Assembly (NCBI GenBank): GCA_947652605.1
Contig: OX393581.1
Span: forward strand, 49,809,924 to 49,873,923
Source: Elmis aenea
Lineage: Eukaryota; Arthropoda; Insecta; Coleoptera; Elmidae
Direction: 5' to 3'
Length of the DNA stretch: 64,000 nt
The notes beneath the pieces were generated by a model, which had not been told where the DNA came from, ran no database searches, and was given only the letters and a program-made list of their open reading frames with translations. This document shows positions 13,701-28,700 of the stretch, one piece after another. Within the stretch, counting starts at the first letter, position 1. Every line of letters begins with the position of its first letter. The translations under genes were made by a program, and so were the position numbers.

Positions 13701-16700
13701 TGAATGTACATAAATTCAATAACATATTTCAAAAAAACTTTCAACCCTCTAAATGTGTAAATCTTTCGTAATAATAAACTGAAACTCTATCTCTTCAAAC
13801 AAATAAGTTATAGAGCTGTAGAGTTGTCATTGAGTATATTGGAAATTTTCTAGATATTTCCAGACCTATGCAAAATAAAAATAGACCAACTTTTTTAAGC
13901 TTGGGTTTTATTTGTGATTCGATGATTTGAAATTTTACAAAAAAAAATATATTGAGGGGACTTCAAAGAGTGTAAATTTGTATGAATTTGAAGTCCAAAT
14001 TTTCTTTGACGCTTGATAAAAACAGAAACGTAAAAACGCGGCTATTTTGTCGGAGATAGATCCGAGAATGGCTTATATACGTTCGTGTAACGCCTTACAA
14101 ATCACGAATTATCCGATAATATACCAGACATGTACTGATTTATGGTTATTGATGCCACTCTCGATATAAATTTCAATTCTTTACATCCGTTCGGTTGAAG
14201 TTCTAGTGCTTCGAAAACAGATCACCGAAATTATTTATATCAAACAGAAAACGCGAAATTTATACGGCATCCAAGACGGCTTATCAACACTGAAAACCGA
14301 ACACCTTTCTCGATCAATACGTCTCGACAGATTTGGGGACTCATATTTGAGAGCATTAATTTATATAAAAAAAAGAAATAATTTTTTTACATCTCTCTTA
14401 ATATTTAACGCGTTATTTTTAGCTCTGCGCGTTTGTGTTTCAATTTGTATAATCCTAATTTGATGTATAGACGGTTCTCGGGAGTTTTTTCAAGAAATGT
14501 ACCTGTTTCGCTTATAATATTTAATAATTTAATGAAAGCAAATTTTTTGCTTCGTGCACGTTACAAGCTGGAATACAATGAATTTTAAAAGGCGCATTTC
14601 TTTTTTAAAATTTAATTCTCGATCATGAAGTTTTAAACTCTAATGGTGCCTGTCCACGTGAGAGTAAACAACTCTCGATAGCAGCGTCGCCAAGGATATA
14701 GCCAATCGCGAGTTACTCTCAGGGGCTGTATCCTTGGCGACGCTGCTATCGAGAGTCGTTTACTCTCACGTGGACAGGCACCATAACTCCATCAACAAAA
14801 AAATTGGCTTGCTCATCTATTTTGCTAGTTATTAAGGGTAAACTCCGCAAGTTCTATTAAATATTTTTTTCTACGACAATTAATGTAAATGATTCTTACC
14901 GTACACCCTGCATGCATAGTAAGTGGGCCCCTACACACGGTAAGCAAAAAGCACAGTTTTTTAAAAAGAAATTATCACGTCAAACACTTCCTGCATGTCT
15001 AGTAAGTGAGTTATAACGCACGGTTAGCAAAACGCACGCTTGTCTAGAAATGTCAAAGTAGGCTTACGTCAAAATTGACAAGACAACGTAATTACATGTG
15101 TACATTAGCCAAAAAGCCGTTAAAATCGTAGGTATTATGTGATCGTAGAAAAAGTAAGCTGCATAATGCGAGCTGTAAAGCAATTTCGCACTCGTGGAAA
15201 TACGCACTCGCCGCTACGATGCTCTGTGTGTAACTTTTTCACTCGTGCTTCTTTACAACTCTTGTTATGTAAAACTGGTACAGGATGTCCCGGTTATCTC
15301 TTAACCCTTTAAGGCCCAAAATAGGTTTTCTTAATAAAAAGAAAAAATACTTACTTAAAATATCATAAAATTTACAATAAAGAAATTATTTTTCTTTAAA
15401 TAGAAAAAAACGTCGGTGGTTTCACCAGTTAACCACTGGGACAAAAAAAAAAACTTTGGCGTTACGTGGTGTTTAATAATTTAATAATAAATAAATTTAC
15501 TTTCAGTCCAAAATAAATTTTTTCAATAAAAATCATTCGCTTCATTAATGTAAAATATCTTAAAATTAACATTAATTTTATAACTTCGAGTCGAAAAACA
15601 AATCCATAAATAATTTATTACCTGATCATAATTCACTGATAAATGCAATCGCCAGCCATTACAATCCACTAATTGCGCAAAATTTAATAGTTTCTTGTAA
15701 TTTACCATTGTTCAACTTACACCATGCAAAACAATTAAATGGCTTTCCGCCATAAGACAGCGGTCTCCAAACTTTTTGGTCGCGTACCCTTACTTTAGTG
15801 TTGCAGGATTAGCGCGCACCCCAAAATTAAAAATTGCAAAAGTTTCATCACAAAATTTGCTTAATTATGCTGTGGAAACAGAAATATTAATTTATTAAGG
15901 ATTATCCGGCGCACCCCACTTTGGAGACCACTGCTATAAGACATGGGGTAGCAATAGTGGTTTTAAAGTGTTACCACTGGGTATCACGTAATAAATTATT
16001 TAAAAGGTGGTTTCTTCGTGAAACCACTAGGAACTAAAGGGCTAAATGGTAAGAGATCTAGAGTGGGTTAAATGGGTCAAAGAGGTTTATGATTTAGGAG
16101 CTAGCGTTCTATGAAAAACATCTTGAAATCATTAAATAATTTTTTCGCTATTGTTAAAAAACAAAACATAGCGTTTTTAATTTTTGCTAATAACTTGCTT
16201 TTTTTAAATCAAACTCTAAATATTTTTCGACGTTGTCAGGTCCTTTTTTTTTTGAGTGAATTTGAAATTTTTTAATTAATTTTACGTATCTTAATTAGTT
16301 TTTTTTTTAATTTTAACATTTTTCTTAATTTACATACGTTGGCCGTGTCACCATTAAAGAGGGTTTTTTCTTGTTTCATTGATATATGGTATATCAGGTT
16401 CATTTTTAAAAATAAGTAGGTACCTACCTAAGTTATAACAATATTGTTGTATTTGTGAAGTTTAATCAAAGTGGTTATTTAAAAACAAAACAAAGTATGG
16501 CATAAATAAATTAATTGTACCTTATTAAAGACACACAAAATACAAAGTTAAGTAATTTAAGATATTTTTTACATTTTATAATAATTTATAATTTTTCACT
16601 TACTATTACTATTAAATCTAAATTATAACATGCGTTTAAAGTGTAGCCCTCTCTTCCTATGGGCAATACAAATTTGAGATCTGCACTTTGTAGATACTAA

Positions 16701-19700
16701 TGTTTTCCTTAGCACATTACTTTTTGATTTGATGAAAAATTATTAAAACAGCAGATTTTAAAGTTGAATACAATTGATGATACAAGATTAGCTATTGACA
16801 GTTCATCAATAAAAAGAAATATGTTTAGAAAAACATTATCTACAAAGTGCATATCTTAAATTTGTATTAGATTTGGTAGTAATAATAAGTAAAAAAATCA
16901 TAAATTATTATAAAATGTACAAATTATCTGTTTTTTTTTGTGTTTAATTATTTTACAGCAAGCTTATTTACATATGTTTTTCAATTGCCACTTTGATTTA
17001 CTTAATAAATACTATAATATTGTAACAACTTCCTTATTTTTATAGATAAACCTACCAACCCATACATCAATGAAACGAGAAAAACTTTTAACGGTGTCAC
17101 ACTCAAAAACCGGAAACGATAGAATATTCTTGAAAACGGTTCTGGGTTTGTGCCAAAAAACTGCTTGTTTTTGGTAATTTAACCGTTTCTCTATCTTGAC
17201 TATTAAGCGAGATACCCATGTAATTCCATGGAATTTGGACCACCCTGTACATAGTAAGGGGACAAAATCGTAGCAGTACAACAATTAAAAATTAAAATTC
17301 CCACGTTCTCTTTGCGTGTGCTTGCTCAACCAAAGTTATTAACCATTTCCCATGCTTATCGAATCTACAGCAAATAGAAACTTCAACTGTTTACTTTTTC
17401 ACAGCACCGCAGATAAAGCATTTTAAATAAAGTTGCGGGCTATTTTTACATCCACGACCATAAAATTACCTCGGCCCGGCAAAATCAATCGGGCCGTTGT
17501 AATTAGCGCGGAAACGGTAACATTTTAGGGCACGTTAGAGCGGGACTGAATAAAAAATTTCTCCCCGAGGTGAAACAAAAATTCCGGGTGAAATTAAAAC
17601 GTTACCGGCGGGCGATTTGCTTATGGCAATTGATTGGACGGTTAATCAAAGGAATTCAATTAGAACGCGACATTTTTGCGGGCAATTTCGCGTTTAAAAC
17701 AAAATACGTACGTACAAATTTTTGCTAAAAATAAATTTCCGTTAGTGGGATATCGATTTAATATTTTATTTGCGTCGATTCCATTTTTTTTTTTTTTAAA
17801 CCAAGCGCGAACTTGAAAGTGCAAGAAGTTTCAGCGGTCTAAATCAAGCGGTTCGTAATTACTTATTAACGGCGGTGAGTTTTCAAATGAGAATAAATTA
17901 TGAAATAACCTTGGCGACTAGATTCCTGCTAGCATGTGATATATTGACAGGAGCACGGCCTGCTAGCGATGTGCGATCGATTACCTGTTAAAGTACCTGC
18001 GAGTCTACTTCACACGGACGTTAATTTAACGGCACATCACTGGTTAATTATTTACTACTTACTTGAAATTTCGTTAATGAAATCACGCTATTTTGCGAAG
18101 TAATCAGGCTACAAAAATTGTGACGACAATCTACCGCGGTAGATTAATTATAATAAGAGTAAGGCCGATTGCACAAAGTAACACCTAGTGTTAGCATACT
18201 GGTTAATCGCTAAAACTGGACAAGATGGGATTTTGCTAAGTAAGGGCTAACAGGTATGTTAACACCAGCTGTTGCTCTGTGCAATCGGGCATAATTAGAG
18301 AGCAGTTCAAGTCAACAAAGCTTTAATGCGTTTTGAAAAATAAATTAGTATTCATAAGCTTCAAATTATTACAAACAAAGTAGAAAACGACATTATAAAA
18401 CGCAAATACAGGGTGTCCCACAAGGTATGCCTGCTAATTTTTGCATAAATCGAATGTTTAGGACCTTAAAGCAAAACCTTTTTTTTAAATGTATCCTGTC
18501 ATATACAGGGTGTCCCAGTTATAGTGAACAGCATGGGGATCTCGTAAATGGTAAGAGATACCATGTTGGTTACATGTGTCATACTGATCTAGGACAGGGG
18601 TTCTTAACCAGGGGTCCACGGACCCCTTAGGGGCCCCTAGAAAGATTTCAGGGGGTCCGCGAGCATTGATGGGAAAAACTAATTATGTATTAACTCAAAT
18701 TTGAATCACCCTGTATATGAATGGATACATAATTTTTTTTGCAAAACTTTTTTTTAGGCATATCTTGTGGGACACACCCTGTACATATCTTTAAAACTAC
18801 AACACATGGAATTAAAATATCAAATAATTATTAGATCATTTTACGTAGATTGTAATTAAAATTCTAATAATTTTAATAGGTACAGTTTTAATAGTTAAAA
18901 TTAAGCCGTAACCTAGGTACTGATCAAATTTACATAAATGATAATCATAATTGGATTTGACTTTGACAAAATGGGAGCTGATATACATAATGCCAATAAT
19001 TCTTGCTAAAAACAGAAAAATGTTGAAATTATATAGCAAACTATTGAAGCAAAAAAAGACCTGATAAACTGAATTGCATTGGAATTAACTTAAAAGGTTT
19101 ATTATTGGACATAAACTATTAATTTTCATAGTAAATTATAAATCATTATGAAGGTATTTTTCACAAAAATTAAAGCGATGTTTAAAAAAGACCATTTTGA
19201 TATTCTTTCACCAAAGTGTGCTAATTACAGCGACCCTAAGGCTCTTTAGCGCAAAGTAAAATTAAGTGTTGACATACAATGTATGTTAACACTTAATTTT
19301 GCGTTGTGCCATAGAGCCTGTAAGTTTTAAAATGACAAAGTTCGACTCATATTGTGGTACTAAATATTGAGTAAAAACAAAAATGGCAAAAATATAACTA
19401 CAGACGATTAAATATTGCATTTTTTGGTTATTTAAAATATTAATAATAACAAGAAAACAACATTTACCAACAAATTTCAAAGTTAGTTGTAATGATAATA
19501 TCTGTTATATTGCCAACATTTTTAAAACATCTAATAAAACCTAATCGACATCATTCCGATACTTCTAATTGTAATATAATATAATTTCAAATTTTAAACT
19601 ATTATGACGTTAAAGTTATGTTCTAATTAAACACATCTTACGTTAGCACCGATACGTGTCACACATTTCGTCAAAAAGCAACGGAAATACTGTTAGTCAT

Positions 19701-22700
19701 AAGGAGGTTATCAATACTAAATCAACTTTGTAAATCAATATTTGCTTCACTATCGTTAAGGCTAGTTTACAAGAAACAGTATTAATCACACTTGGCGTTT
19801 TATGGTATAAATTTATAAGGCAGTTAATCACTCGATGTTTCATTTTTATATATCATAGTTAAAATAACGAGCCCATGGAATTCCAAGAACTCGTCGATGT
19901 CATTAGAGATAATTTTACTGAAAAATTTCACTTGAATTTATAGTTATGTATACGGATTGTAAGTAATTCATGTTTATAATGGGGAGATCAGTGGTAAATA
20001 TACAGTGTGTCCAAAAGGTATGCTATATATCTCGGTAAATATCCACTTTAGGAAAAAATGGTTTGAACAAAAGTTGTTTCGTACTTGGTTTTCCACCATA
20101 AGACAAAATTAAAATTTTGCGAAGGCCTACCTTGTGGGACACCCTATATAAGCACTAAGTAAAGTCATAAAAACACTCACCCTTCTCATGACTTTTGTTG
20201 GAAGTCAGAACCATCTTCAAATGGAAGAGTTAGATCTGGCATACGAGAAAAATGTCAAAGATCAACCCTTCCACCTCAAGACCGGCCCTGTATTTTTGCA
20301 GAACCGTTATCTAAATACACAAAAAGAACTGGAAAACATACACGACCAGAATATTACCGAAAATTATGCGCACAAAAATAATTCAATAACCAAGAAAAAT
20401 TCAAAAAACGCGTTTACAGGTGGTGATTATCTCAAAAATAAATAAACTTGCTTAAAATTTATGACATAATTAAAAATGATTTTTAACCCTTAAAATATGT
20501 TGTTGTATATCTTGAAATTTAAAAGGAGGAGGTTTTATTGGGGCAAAATATTCATTTCAGAATTATTGAACAAAATTTTGCCTAATATAAATAGGTTTTA
20601 AAAAGCACTATTATCTTTTTACATGATGTTTTTTTTTGTGGAAATGCTAGAGAATTTTTAAGACTGTCTCTTGTCCAAAGGCGATATGATTAAATAAAAA
20701 AGATTGCTACAACAGTTTGGAAATTGTTTTAGCATTTTCACAAAAAATCGATTGTAGAAAATAACAAGTTTTTAATTTAACTTGTTTCTATGAGTAAATA
20801 AAAAATTAAATAATTCAAGCAGTTCTGTAGTGTTCTGTAGTTTTTTGAAATGAAAAAGTGTGTAGAAAATTTTAATGCGAATGTATAGGGTGTCCCACAA
20901 GGTAAGCCTTCTCTAATTTTTGCATAAATCGAATGTTTAGGAGCCAAATAAAACTTTTTTAGCAAAACAAAATTTTCATGTATCCTTCCATATCCCAGTT
21001 AAAATGAGCAGCATGATGATCTCTTAAACGGCAAGAGATACAGAGTTGGTTAAATTTGTCAAAATAATCTATAACTGAAAAGTAACTATTCCATGGAAAA
21101 ATATCTTTAAAAAGTTGATAGTTTTTGTGCTATTGATAAAAAACAAAACACAGTTTTTGTGCTATTGATAAAAAACAAAACACATCAGGTTTTTGATTCA
21201 GATACAAATTGGCGTTAAAATCAGATATAGCGTCCATAAGAAAAAATTGACCTAATGATGGTTTAAAAAAAAGCGAAACGCATGGAAAATATAATTGGGG
21301 ATTCTGAAAAGTTTTTACAGAAATGAAATTCGTTATGAAATGAAAAAGTTATGGGCAAAAAACAAAAATGCACTTTTTTCCGTATATCTCAAAAACTAAA
21401 AAAATTAGATAAGTTCTGTTTGCGTTAAATTATTAAGCACCTTAATTAAACCCTAAGTCGTAACTCTTACCGTTTACGAGATCCCCATAGAGGCCCTCGA
21501 AAAACGAGAACCCTGTATGAAGGGACACATAAATTATTATTTTTGCTACAAATTTTATTTGGCTCCTAAACATCCGTTTTATGCAAAAATTAGCGAAAGC
21601 ATACCTTGTGCGACAACCTGTATTATTTTGAAAATTGGGGCTTGCAAGTTGACGAACTTTAAAACGTATTAAATTGTTTAAAAAATATTTAAAAATAGAC
21701 CGCGATTGGGTTGTTTTTTACGCGCAATACCGTCCGCGCGCGCGCTCACACGCGGGCACCCTTCGCTACTATAAATGTGTAGCATAACGTCTTCAATCCA
21801 ATTTGTAAATGAAAAAAGGCCGCGGCGAAAAATTTTGTATTCAGCAAACTAGCTGAAGGGTTGCTTGATCGTTAGCAAAATGTGCCGAGCTTGCCAAAGT
21901 CATTCACAAAAACTTATTCAACCTCTTAAAACTGAGCTTTACATACCTCATTTAATCTTAAACGGGCATGAGTTGACATCGATTTTGAACTTGCAGACAG
22001 AAATTATGATTGACTCAAATTAATCACGAAAAATTGTCGCGAAATCGCGATTTCACTGTGTATTTATTTGCGTAAAGTATTTGCAGTTCTTTAAAAGATT
22101 TTTTAGTGGAAAAGATTTACATATTTATACAATTATACAGGGTGGCCCGAAATCGAAGCCCATTTAAAGAGCTACGAAGTCGGAATTCGCCTTGTGTTAT
22201 CGATTGCAGGACAAATTTAATAACAGCAACTTTCACCATATAAAAACGTAATCAAAACTTTCTTACCCCTTTTTAAAACACAAAACACCACGACCCAAAC
22301 ATCATTTTGGTAATTTTAAGCAGTCAACGTCATGAACTAATCGTCGTTTGGTGTCATTATACTATTTATACCAGTACCCAACCTTAAATGATACAGATAT
22401 CGATAACCAATGAAATTAAATTGATAGTACTGATAATGTAGGCACATAACTCAAGCATATAGAACTTTTATTACGCAATTGTGTACTTTAACAGGTAGGT
22501 CATATCGAAATCTGCACTTTGAAAAGAACAAATATTTATTTTAAAGCGAAGTACAGTTTATCGATAAATTGAGGGCTAGTTTATCTTAACATTTCATAAC
22601 CCCGGGTTTTATTGGTTTATTGGTACAAATTTAGAATTAGGACCGATTAAATCAATCATCCTGACATTTATAAAGTGCATTTGTCATGCTTAAAAGCGCT

Positions 22701-25700
22701 ACGAGGCAGTTTGGAAGTTTTAAAATATTATTTATTGTACCAAATCATTACTGCATGCAATGAAAAATTTCACATAAATTTATAACTACATAATGACAAT
22801 CGTTTTTAGGGCGTCTAATGTTATTCCAAAAAAAAATTGAGGCAGGAATAAATATTGTAAAGAAATCGCAAATAAAATACGTATTTGTGTTTAAAAAATA
22901 ATTTAAATTTATTTATATTTCACCTAATTTAAATTAATTTTATTAAAAATAAAAGCCCCTAAATGTTTTTTCTTCTTCTTGCCTCCTTTTGCCTTTTCAG
23001 GCGTCGAAGGGTCCATTTCCACCATGCCCTTCTATCTTTTACTAGTGTTTTCATTTCTTTAATTGATCCACCCATTTTCTTCTTAGTCGCCCTCTTTGTT
23101 TTTTGGCTGGTTTTCCAATTTCCATTATTTTTCTCGTGATTCTGTCAGGTTTCATTCTTACTATATGGCCTTAGCAGTTAAGTTGTTTCTTTTTTATTTT
23201 TTCTACTATTAATTCTTGTTCTGTTGTTTCTTTGATGTTTTCATTTTTTATTTTGTCCCATTTAGTTTTCTCCGCAATTTTTCTGAGTTGTTTCATGTGG
23301 ATGGTGTTAATTTTAGTCTCGTATTTTTTCCTTAGTGTCCAGTTTTCGGATGCGTAGGTTATTGTTGGTAATGTTACCATATTATGTATTTTCATTTTTA
23401 CCTTCATGTCAATATCTTTGTCTCCTAGTATTGTTTTGTTTAATGAGTAATATATTTTTGTAGATTAGTTCGTTCTCTTTGTTGATTCGGCCCCTATTTT
23501 CCCATCCTCTGTTATTATGCTTCCCAAGTATTCGTATGTTGTTACTCTTTCCAGTATATTGTTTTTACATTTACTTTTGTTGTTGTTCTGATTTTTTTTT
23601 TTTGTTTTTCGTTTACGATCATAGTTTTTGTTTTATTTATGTTCACTTCCATTTTCATGTCCTCGATTTCTTCGGTCCATGCGTTCACTAACTTTTGCAT
23701 TTTGTTTTTAGTATTTGCTATTAGTACCACGTCATGTGCGTATAATAGGCTTTTCAATTTAATTACTTCTAGATTTCTGTACCCAATTCCGGTGTTCAGT
23801 TTTTATGTTTTTCTTTAATTCGTTTACCTATCTTGTCCATGAAAATTATAAATAATAATAGGCTTAGGTTGTCTCCTTGTATTATTCCCTTATACATTCT
23901 AAATTCATTTGATCGTTCTCCTGCAATTTGTACTTTAGCTCCAACTGTCTGATATGTGCTTCTAATTGCATTTGTTAAAATGTTAGGTATTTCCATTTCT
24001 CTCAGGGTGTTCCATATTTCTCTTCTGTCCACCGTATCGAAGGCTGCTTTTAAATCTATAAATGTTAAGCACAGTTCTTCTCCTTTTTCCATTATATTCC
24101 TTATAATAATGTTATCACTTGTCAGTCTTTCTAGTCTAAAAGCTGCTTGTTCTTCTGCTAGTTTTAATTCTACATGCTCTCTTAGTCTCTTTTCTAGAAT
24201 TTTTGTGTATGGTCTGTAGCTAGTTTGGGCTAAACAGATTCTTCTGTAATTTTAACATTGGGCCTGTTCTCCTTTCTTGTATATTGGTATCAGTAAATTA
24301 TTTTCCCATTCCCTCGGTATTTGTTGTTTTTTCCATGCTTCTTTGCATATCGCTCATATCCAATATATTCCTTTTTTCCCAGCCATTTGGTCATCTCTGG
24401 TATTATGTCGTTTTCTCCACCTGCTTTTCCAATGTTGATTTTTTGTATTGGGTCTTCGACTTCTTCCCTCTTAATTTCTTGTTGGTGATCTGTTTTTTAA
24501 TCTCTGTTTATGTTTTCTTCTGGAATTGCCATGTGATATTTGTTTATATGGTGTTCCCTGCACGTTTCTAGTATTTCTTTTGTGTCTGTTTGTACTTGTT
24601 TATGTTTGTTTTTACTGCTTTTATTTCTTTCTTTTTATATCCTCTTAGTCTTTTTAATTTCGTCCAGAACTTTCTGTTGTCAATTTCGTGTAGTTCCTTT
24701 ATCTCTCCTCCAAATTTCTTTCGCGTTTCGATTTTCGCTTTTTTTGGCGGTTTCCTTTACTGTGTTTTTCTTCCTATTGTATTCTTCTCTATCATTCTCT
24801 GATTTTGATTGGAGAAAATTTTCCATGCTATTTTCTTTTCTTCTACCAGATTTTTTATATCGTTGTTCCACCATTTCGTCCTTTTCAAGTGGCTATTATA
24901 TTTACTTTTCCCTTATATGTTCGCTGTTATTGGCAGCACTGTCTCTTTGAATGTCGCCTATCTTTCTTCTAGTGTCCATTCAGCTTGCTCGTTCTCCATA
25001 CTTTGGAATTCTATGTCTGTCTCTTTTTGGTATTTCTCCTTATTTTCTTTATTTTTTAGTTTCTGTACTGCCAATCCGCTATGTTTTATTGTTTCTTCTT
25101 TATTGTTTGTTTTTACTAAACAGTTCGTCAATACTAGTCTGTGGTTTGATCCTATTTCTGCTTCTCTCTTTTGTTTCAATTTTTTGAACTATCTCTGTTG
25201 GGTCTTGTGTCCGTATATGTTATATAGTTTTTTTTAACAGTCCATAAAACTTGAGTGTACTGTTAAATTATAAATACAACCTTTAAGCCTCATCATCGTC
25301 CCTTTTAGTGTAACAATGGGACATTTAAGCTACTAAAATATCGAATTAGATTACGTACGTTTTCAAAGATAGCTTAAAAAATATCCGTGGGTACGTGTAA
25401 TGGAACTTTTCAGACGTATTCAAGTCCGATATCAGCTTCGGAAATCGCCATGAAAGACCCTTTTAGGGCAGATCATTGTACAAAATAACACCTTGGGTCC
25501 GTTGCTAATGCTGGCAAAAACCATTTAAATTTTGATTCTAATGTAATGGACGGGAAAATTCAATGTGTCCTCCGAGCTACACAAAAAATGGACTGGTCAA
25601 CTTTCGTTTGAAGAGTTTGTTGGATATATGTAGCTCCTGTTAGTTTTTATTTCTATAAAACAATCAGAATATATTAAGAAGTTGATTAAAAATTATGTAA

Positions 25701-28700
25701 ATACTTGGTACATCCTAACAGTAAATATTTGTCAATGTATGCCTTAATTTTCTTTGAGTATTTTAATAACACGCGAAAGATACACTTTCTTGAAGTTTGT
25801 ACATGTTTATAACCTTTAAATTAATTTTTGTTTTGATTATAAACATGGAATGTCTTCAGATGAGTTCAGGTGTATTAAAATTTAAGAATTTAGATGTTTA
25901 CAATCTCTTATTATATCCGGGTCACCGGATACTGTGGAAACGGTATGAGTTCTAAGCAAATTACAATTAATAAGCAACTTTTGAAGTTGTTTGTAGAAAA
26001 AAATATTAAGGAAAATATACAGGGTGTTTACCTAGTGCGTATTTCTTTCATAGCTACTTTATTATTCAAAATAGAAAAAAAGTTTTGGGACACAATTTGT
26101 TGGAGATTTTAGGATACATAATCTAAAATTATTTTTAGCTATACAGAGTGTTTGGTTTCCGCGCTTTTTTATTTTAAACACAACACCCTGTATATTTTTT
26201 ACTTTTTAGATTCCAAATCGAATTCTCTTTGAAAAATGTAGAAGAAAATAACTCTATCAAATGAGTATAATATAGGGGTATCTTGTCATTTAAAAAAAAC
26301 AATTGTTTTTCATTGCGCTTTTGTTATTCGAAAAAATAGAATTGAAATTTTGTCTTATGGAGGAAAACTTAAAACTTTTTTTTCCTAAAGTAGATATTTG
26401 CTGAGATATACAGGGTGTCCCAGATTACATTTCCAGCATGGTGATCTCGCTTATTATAAGAGATAAAGGTTTGTTTAAATTAGATGAATTATTCCTTGGT
26501 ATGAGAGAAGCCACAATCAATTTTTAAAAGTAAAAAAATCCTCGTGCTTCAGATGTTATAGCAAAAAATATGAAAATGTACAATTTCTTTTTTCTCTCAT
26601 AACTTTTTTGTCTTAATCATTAGAACAATTTTATTTGTACTTTCTGAAGGTACTTTTTAATGGAGAATGTAACTGTAATTTTAGATTATTTTTAACACCT
26701 ACCATTTTCGAGATATTACCCCTAACTTCATTTTTTCTTATAGGCCGCGAAGTTGGCTATGGAATAGTTGAATGTGCTTTTTTTTCCTCTTTAAAATGAG
26801 ATATTACTTGCTACATTTATTTTAATAAATAAGTCACAAAATGAAGAAAAATCGTATTTTACCCATCACATCAAGCTATCTATGAAAATAAAAACAAAAA
26901 ACAACAAATTAAATGTCAAATGATAGTTACCATTTGTCTGCGGTATCATTTATTAGAATTCTTAGGATTGTTGTGTAATTCGATGGTCTTTGTAGCAAAT
27001 TTGTTATCATATAATTATGAGCACATTTAGGTACAACTAATTAAAAATTTTATATGTTGAAATGCCACATTATTTGCAATAGAAACTGTGCAAAATAAAT
27101 AATTCTAATTAATCATTGATTTGTTTTGGATTTTTGGTTGGTTTGTCGAAAAAAACATATACTTTTAAATTTATTTCCAAATTTTTGTAATTACGCATCC
27201 TTCGTTGCCTTTTCTCGGGATATAGCTCTAAGTATATTCGCTTAGCTTCTACACAGTTTTTATGGCAAAGAATGTAGCATCTCAACATGGCAAATTTTTC
27301 GCTATTTTTAACTGTTGCCATCATTATAACAATTACTACAAAGACTATCGAATTACACAACAATAATGTGAATTTCTAATAAATGATACCGCAGACAAAC
27401 GGTAACTGTCATTTGACATTTAATTTTTTATTTTTTGTTTTTATTTTCATAGATAGCTTGATAAGTGATGGGTAAAATACGATTTTTTTCATTTTGTGAC
27501 TTAATTATAAAAATAAATGTAGCCAATAATATCTCATTTTAAAGAGGAAAAAAAAGCACATTCATTTATTCCATAGCCAACTTCGCGGCCCATAATAAAA
27601 AATGAAGTTAGGGGTAATATCTCGAAAATGGTAAGTGTTAAAAATAATCTAAAATAACAGTTACATTCTCCATTAAAAAGTACCCCAAGAAAGTACTAAT
27701 AAAATTGTTCTAATGATTAAGACAAAAAAGTTATGAGAGAAAAAAGAAATTGGACATTTTCATATTTTTTGCTATAACATCTGAAGCACGAGGAATTTTG
27801 TACTTTTAAAAATTGATTGTTGCTCCTCTCATACCAAGGAATAATTCATCTAATTTAAACAAACCTGTATCTCTTATAATAAGCTAGATCCCCATGCTGG
27901 AAATGTAATCTGGGACACCCTGTATAGCATACTCCATACCTTTTGGACACACTGTACAAGTTGTGTATAAATTGGTCAATTTTCACCAAGCGTTGTTTCT
28001 GGCAAAGTTTTGAGAGAAAAAACTTTTTACAAAAATGTTGACCATATGATTAGCCATAGGAGAAGCATTAAAGAATGGAATTATAAAAAATAAATGTGCA
28101 TTTTACTTAAATATAGCTTTTATAGTAAAATTTGTAAATATTTTTGTTTTAATTTAATATTTTTTGAATGCATGTGTTTGTCAACTATACGGAGAAAGTC
28201 CTGTTAAACATCGCTGCAAAGGATTGCGCATTGATTCAAGTACTTTTTTTTTCCGTGAATTTATACAAACAACGCAGTACTGATGTCATCGCATTTATCA
28301 GCAAAACCTTGATTATTTTATTTGATGCGACGCCTCAATTTATTTTATCTAAATCTCCGAACCACCAAAAATAGATCCACAACTTCTAGAAAATTAAACC
28401 GCTGTAGATAATGGTTGTTTTGTTGAGATTAATAGAACCAGATCCTTGAGGTCGAACTTTTTAAAAGTTCCAGTGAACATGGATACGCTGTTTTCTCCAA
28501 TTAGCTCAGACTCGCTCAGATAATAACCGAAGAAATCTTTCGAAACAAAAAATTTCGGACAATACAATATTAATTAAGTTATTCTATGCTGTTTTTAGAT
28601 AACAATTTTAGTCTCTAGCAATTTGTTATGTATCGGGTAATTGCTCGACTTACGTTAAGCAATTTGAAGAATCTGTAATAATTTAAGTATGTTTACGTAC

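Noticed and set aside
23479..25237. Several long + strand ORFs rich in Phe, Ser and Leu, up to 142 codons, looking like membrane proteins
   Set aside because: They are antisense to a LINE relic whose - strand shows RT and endonuclease motifs in order.
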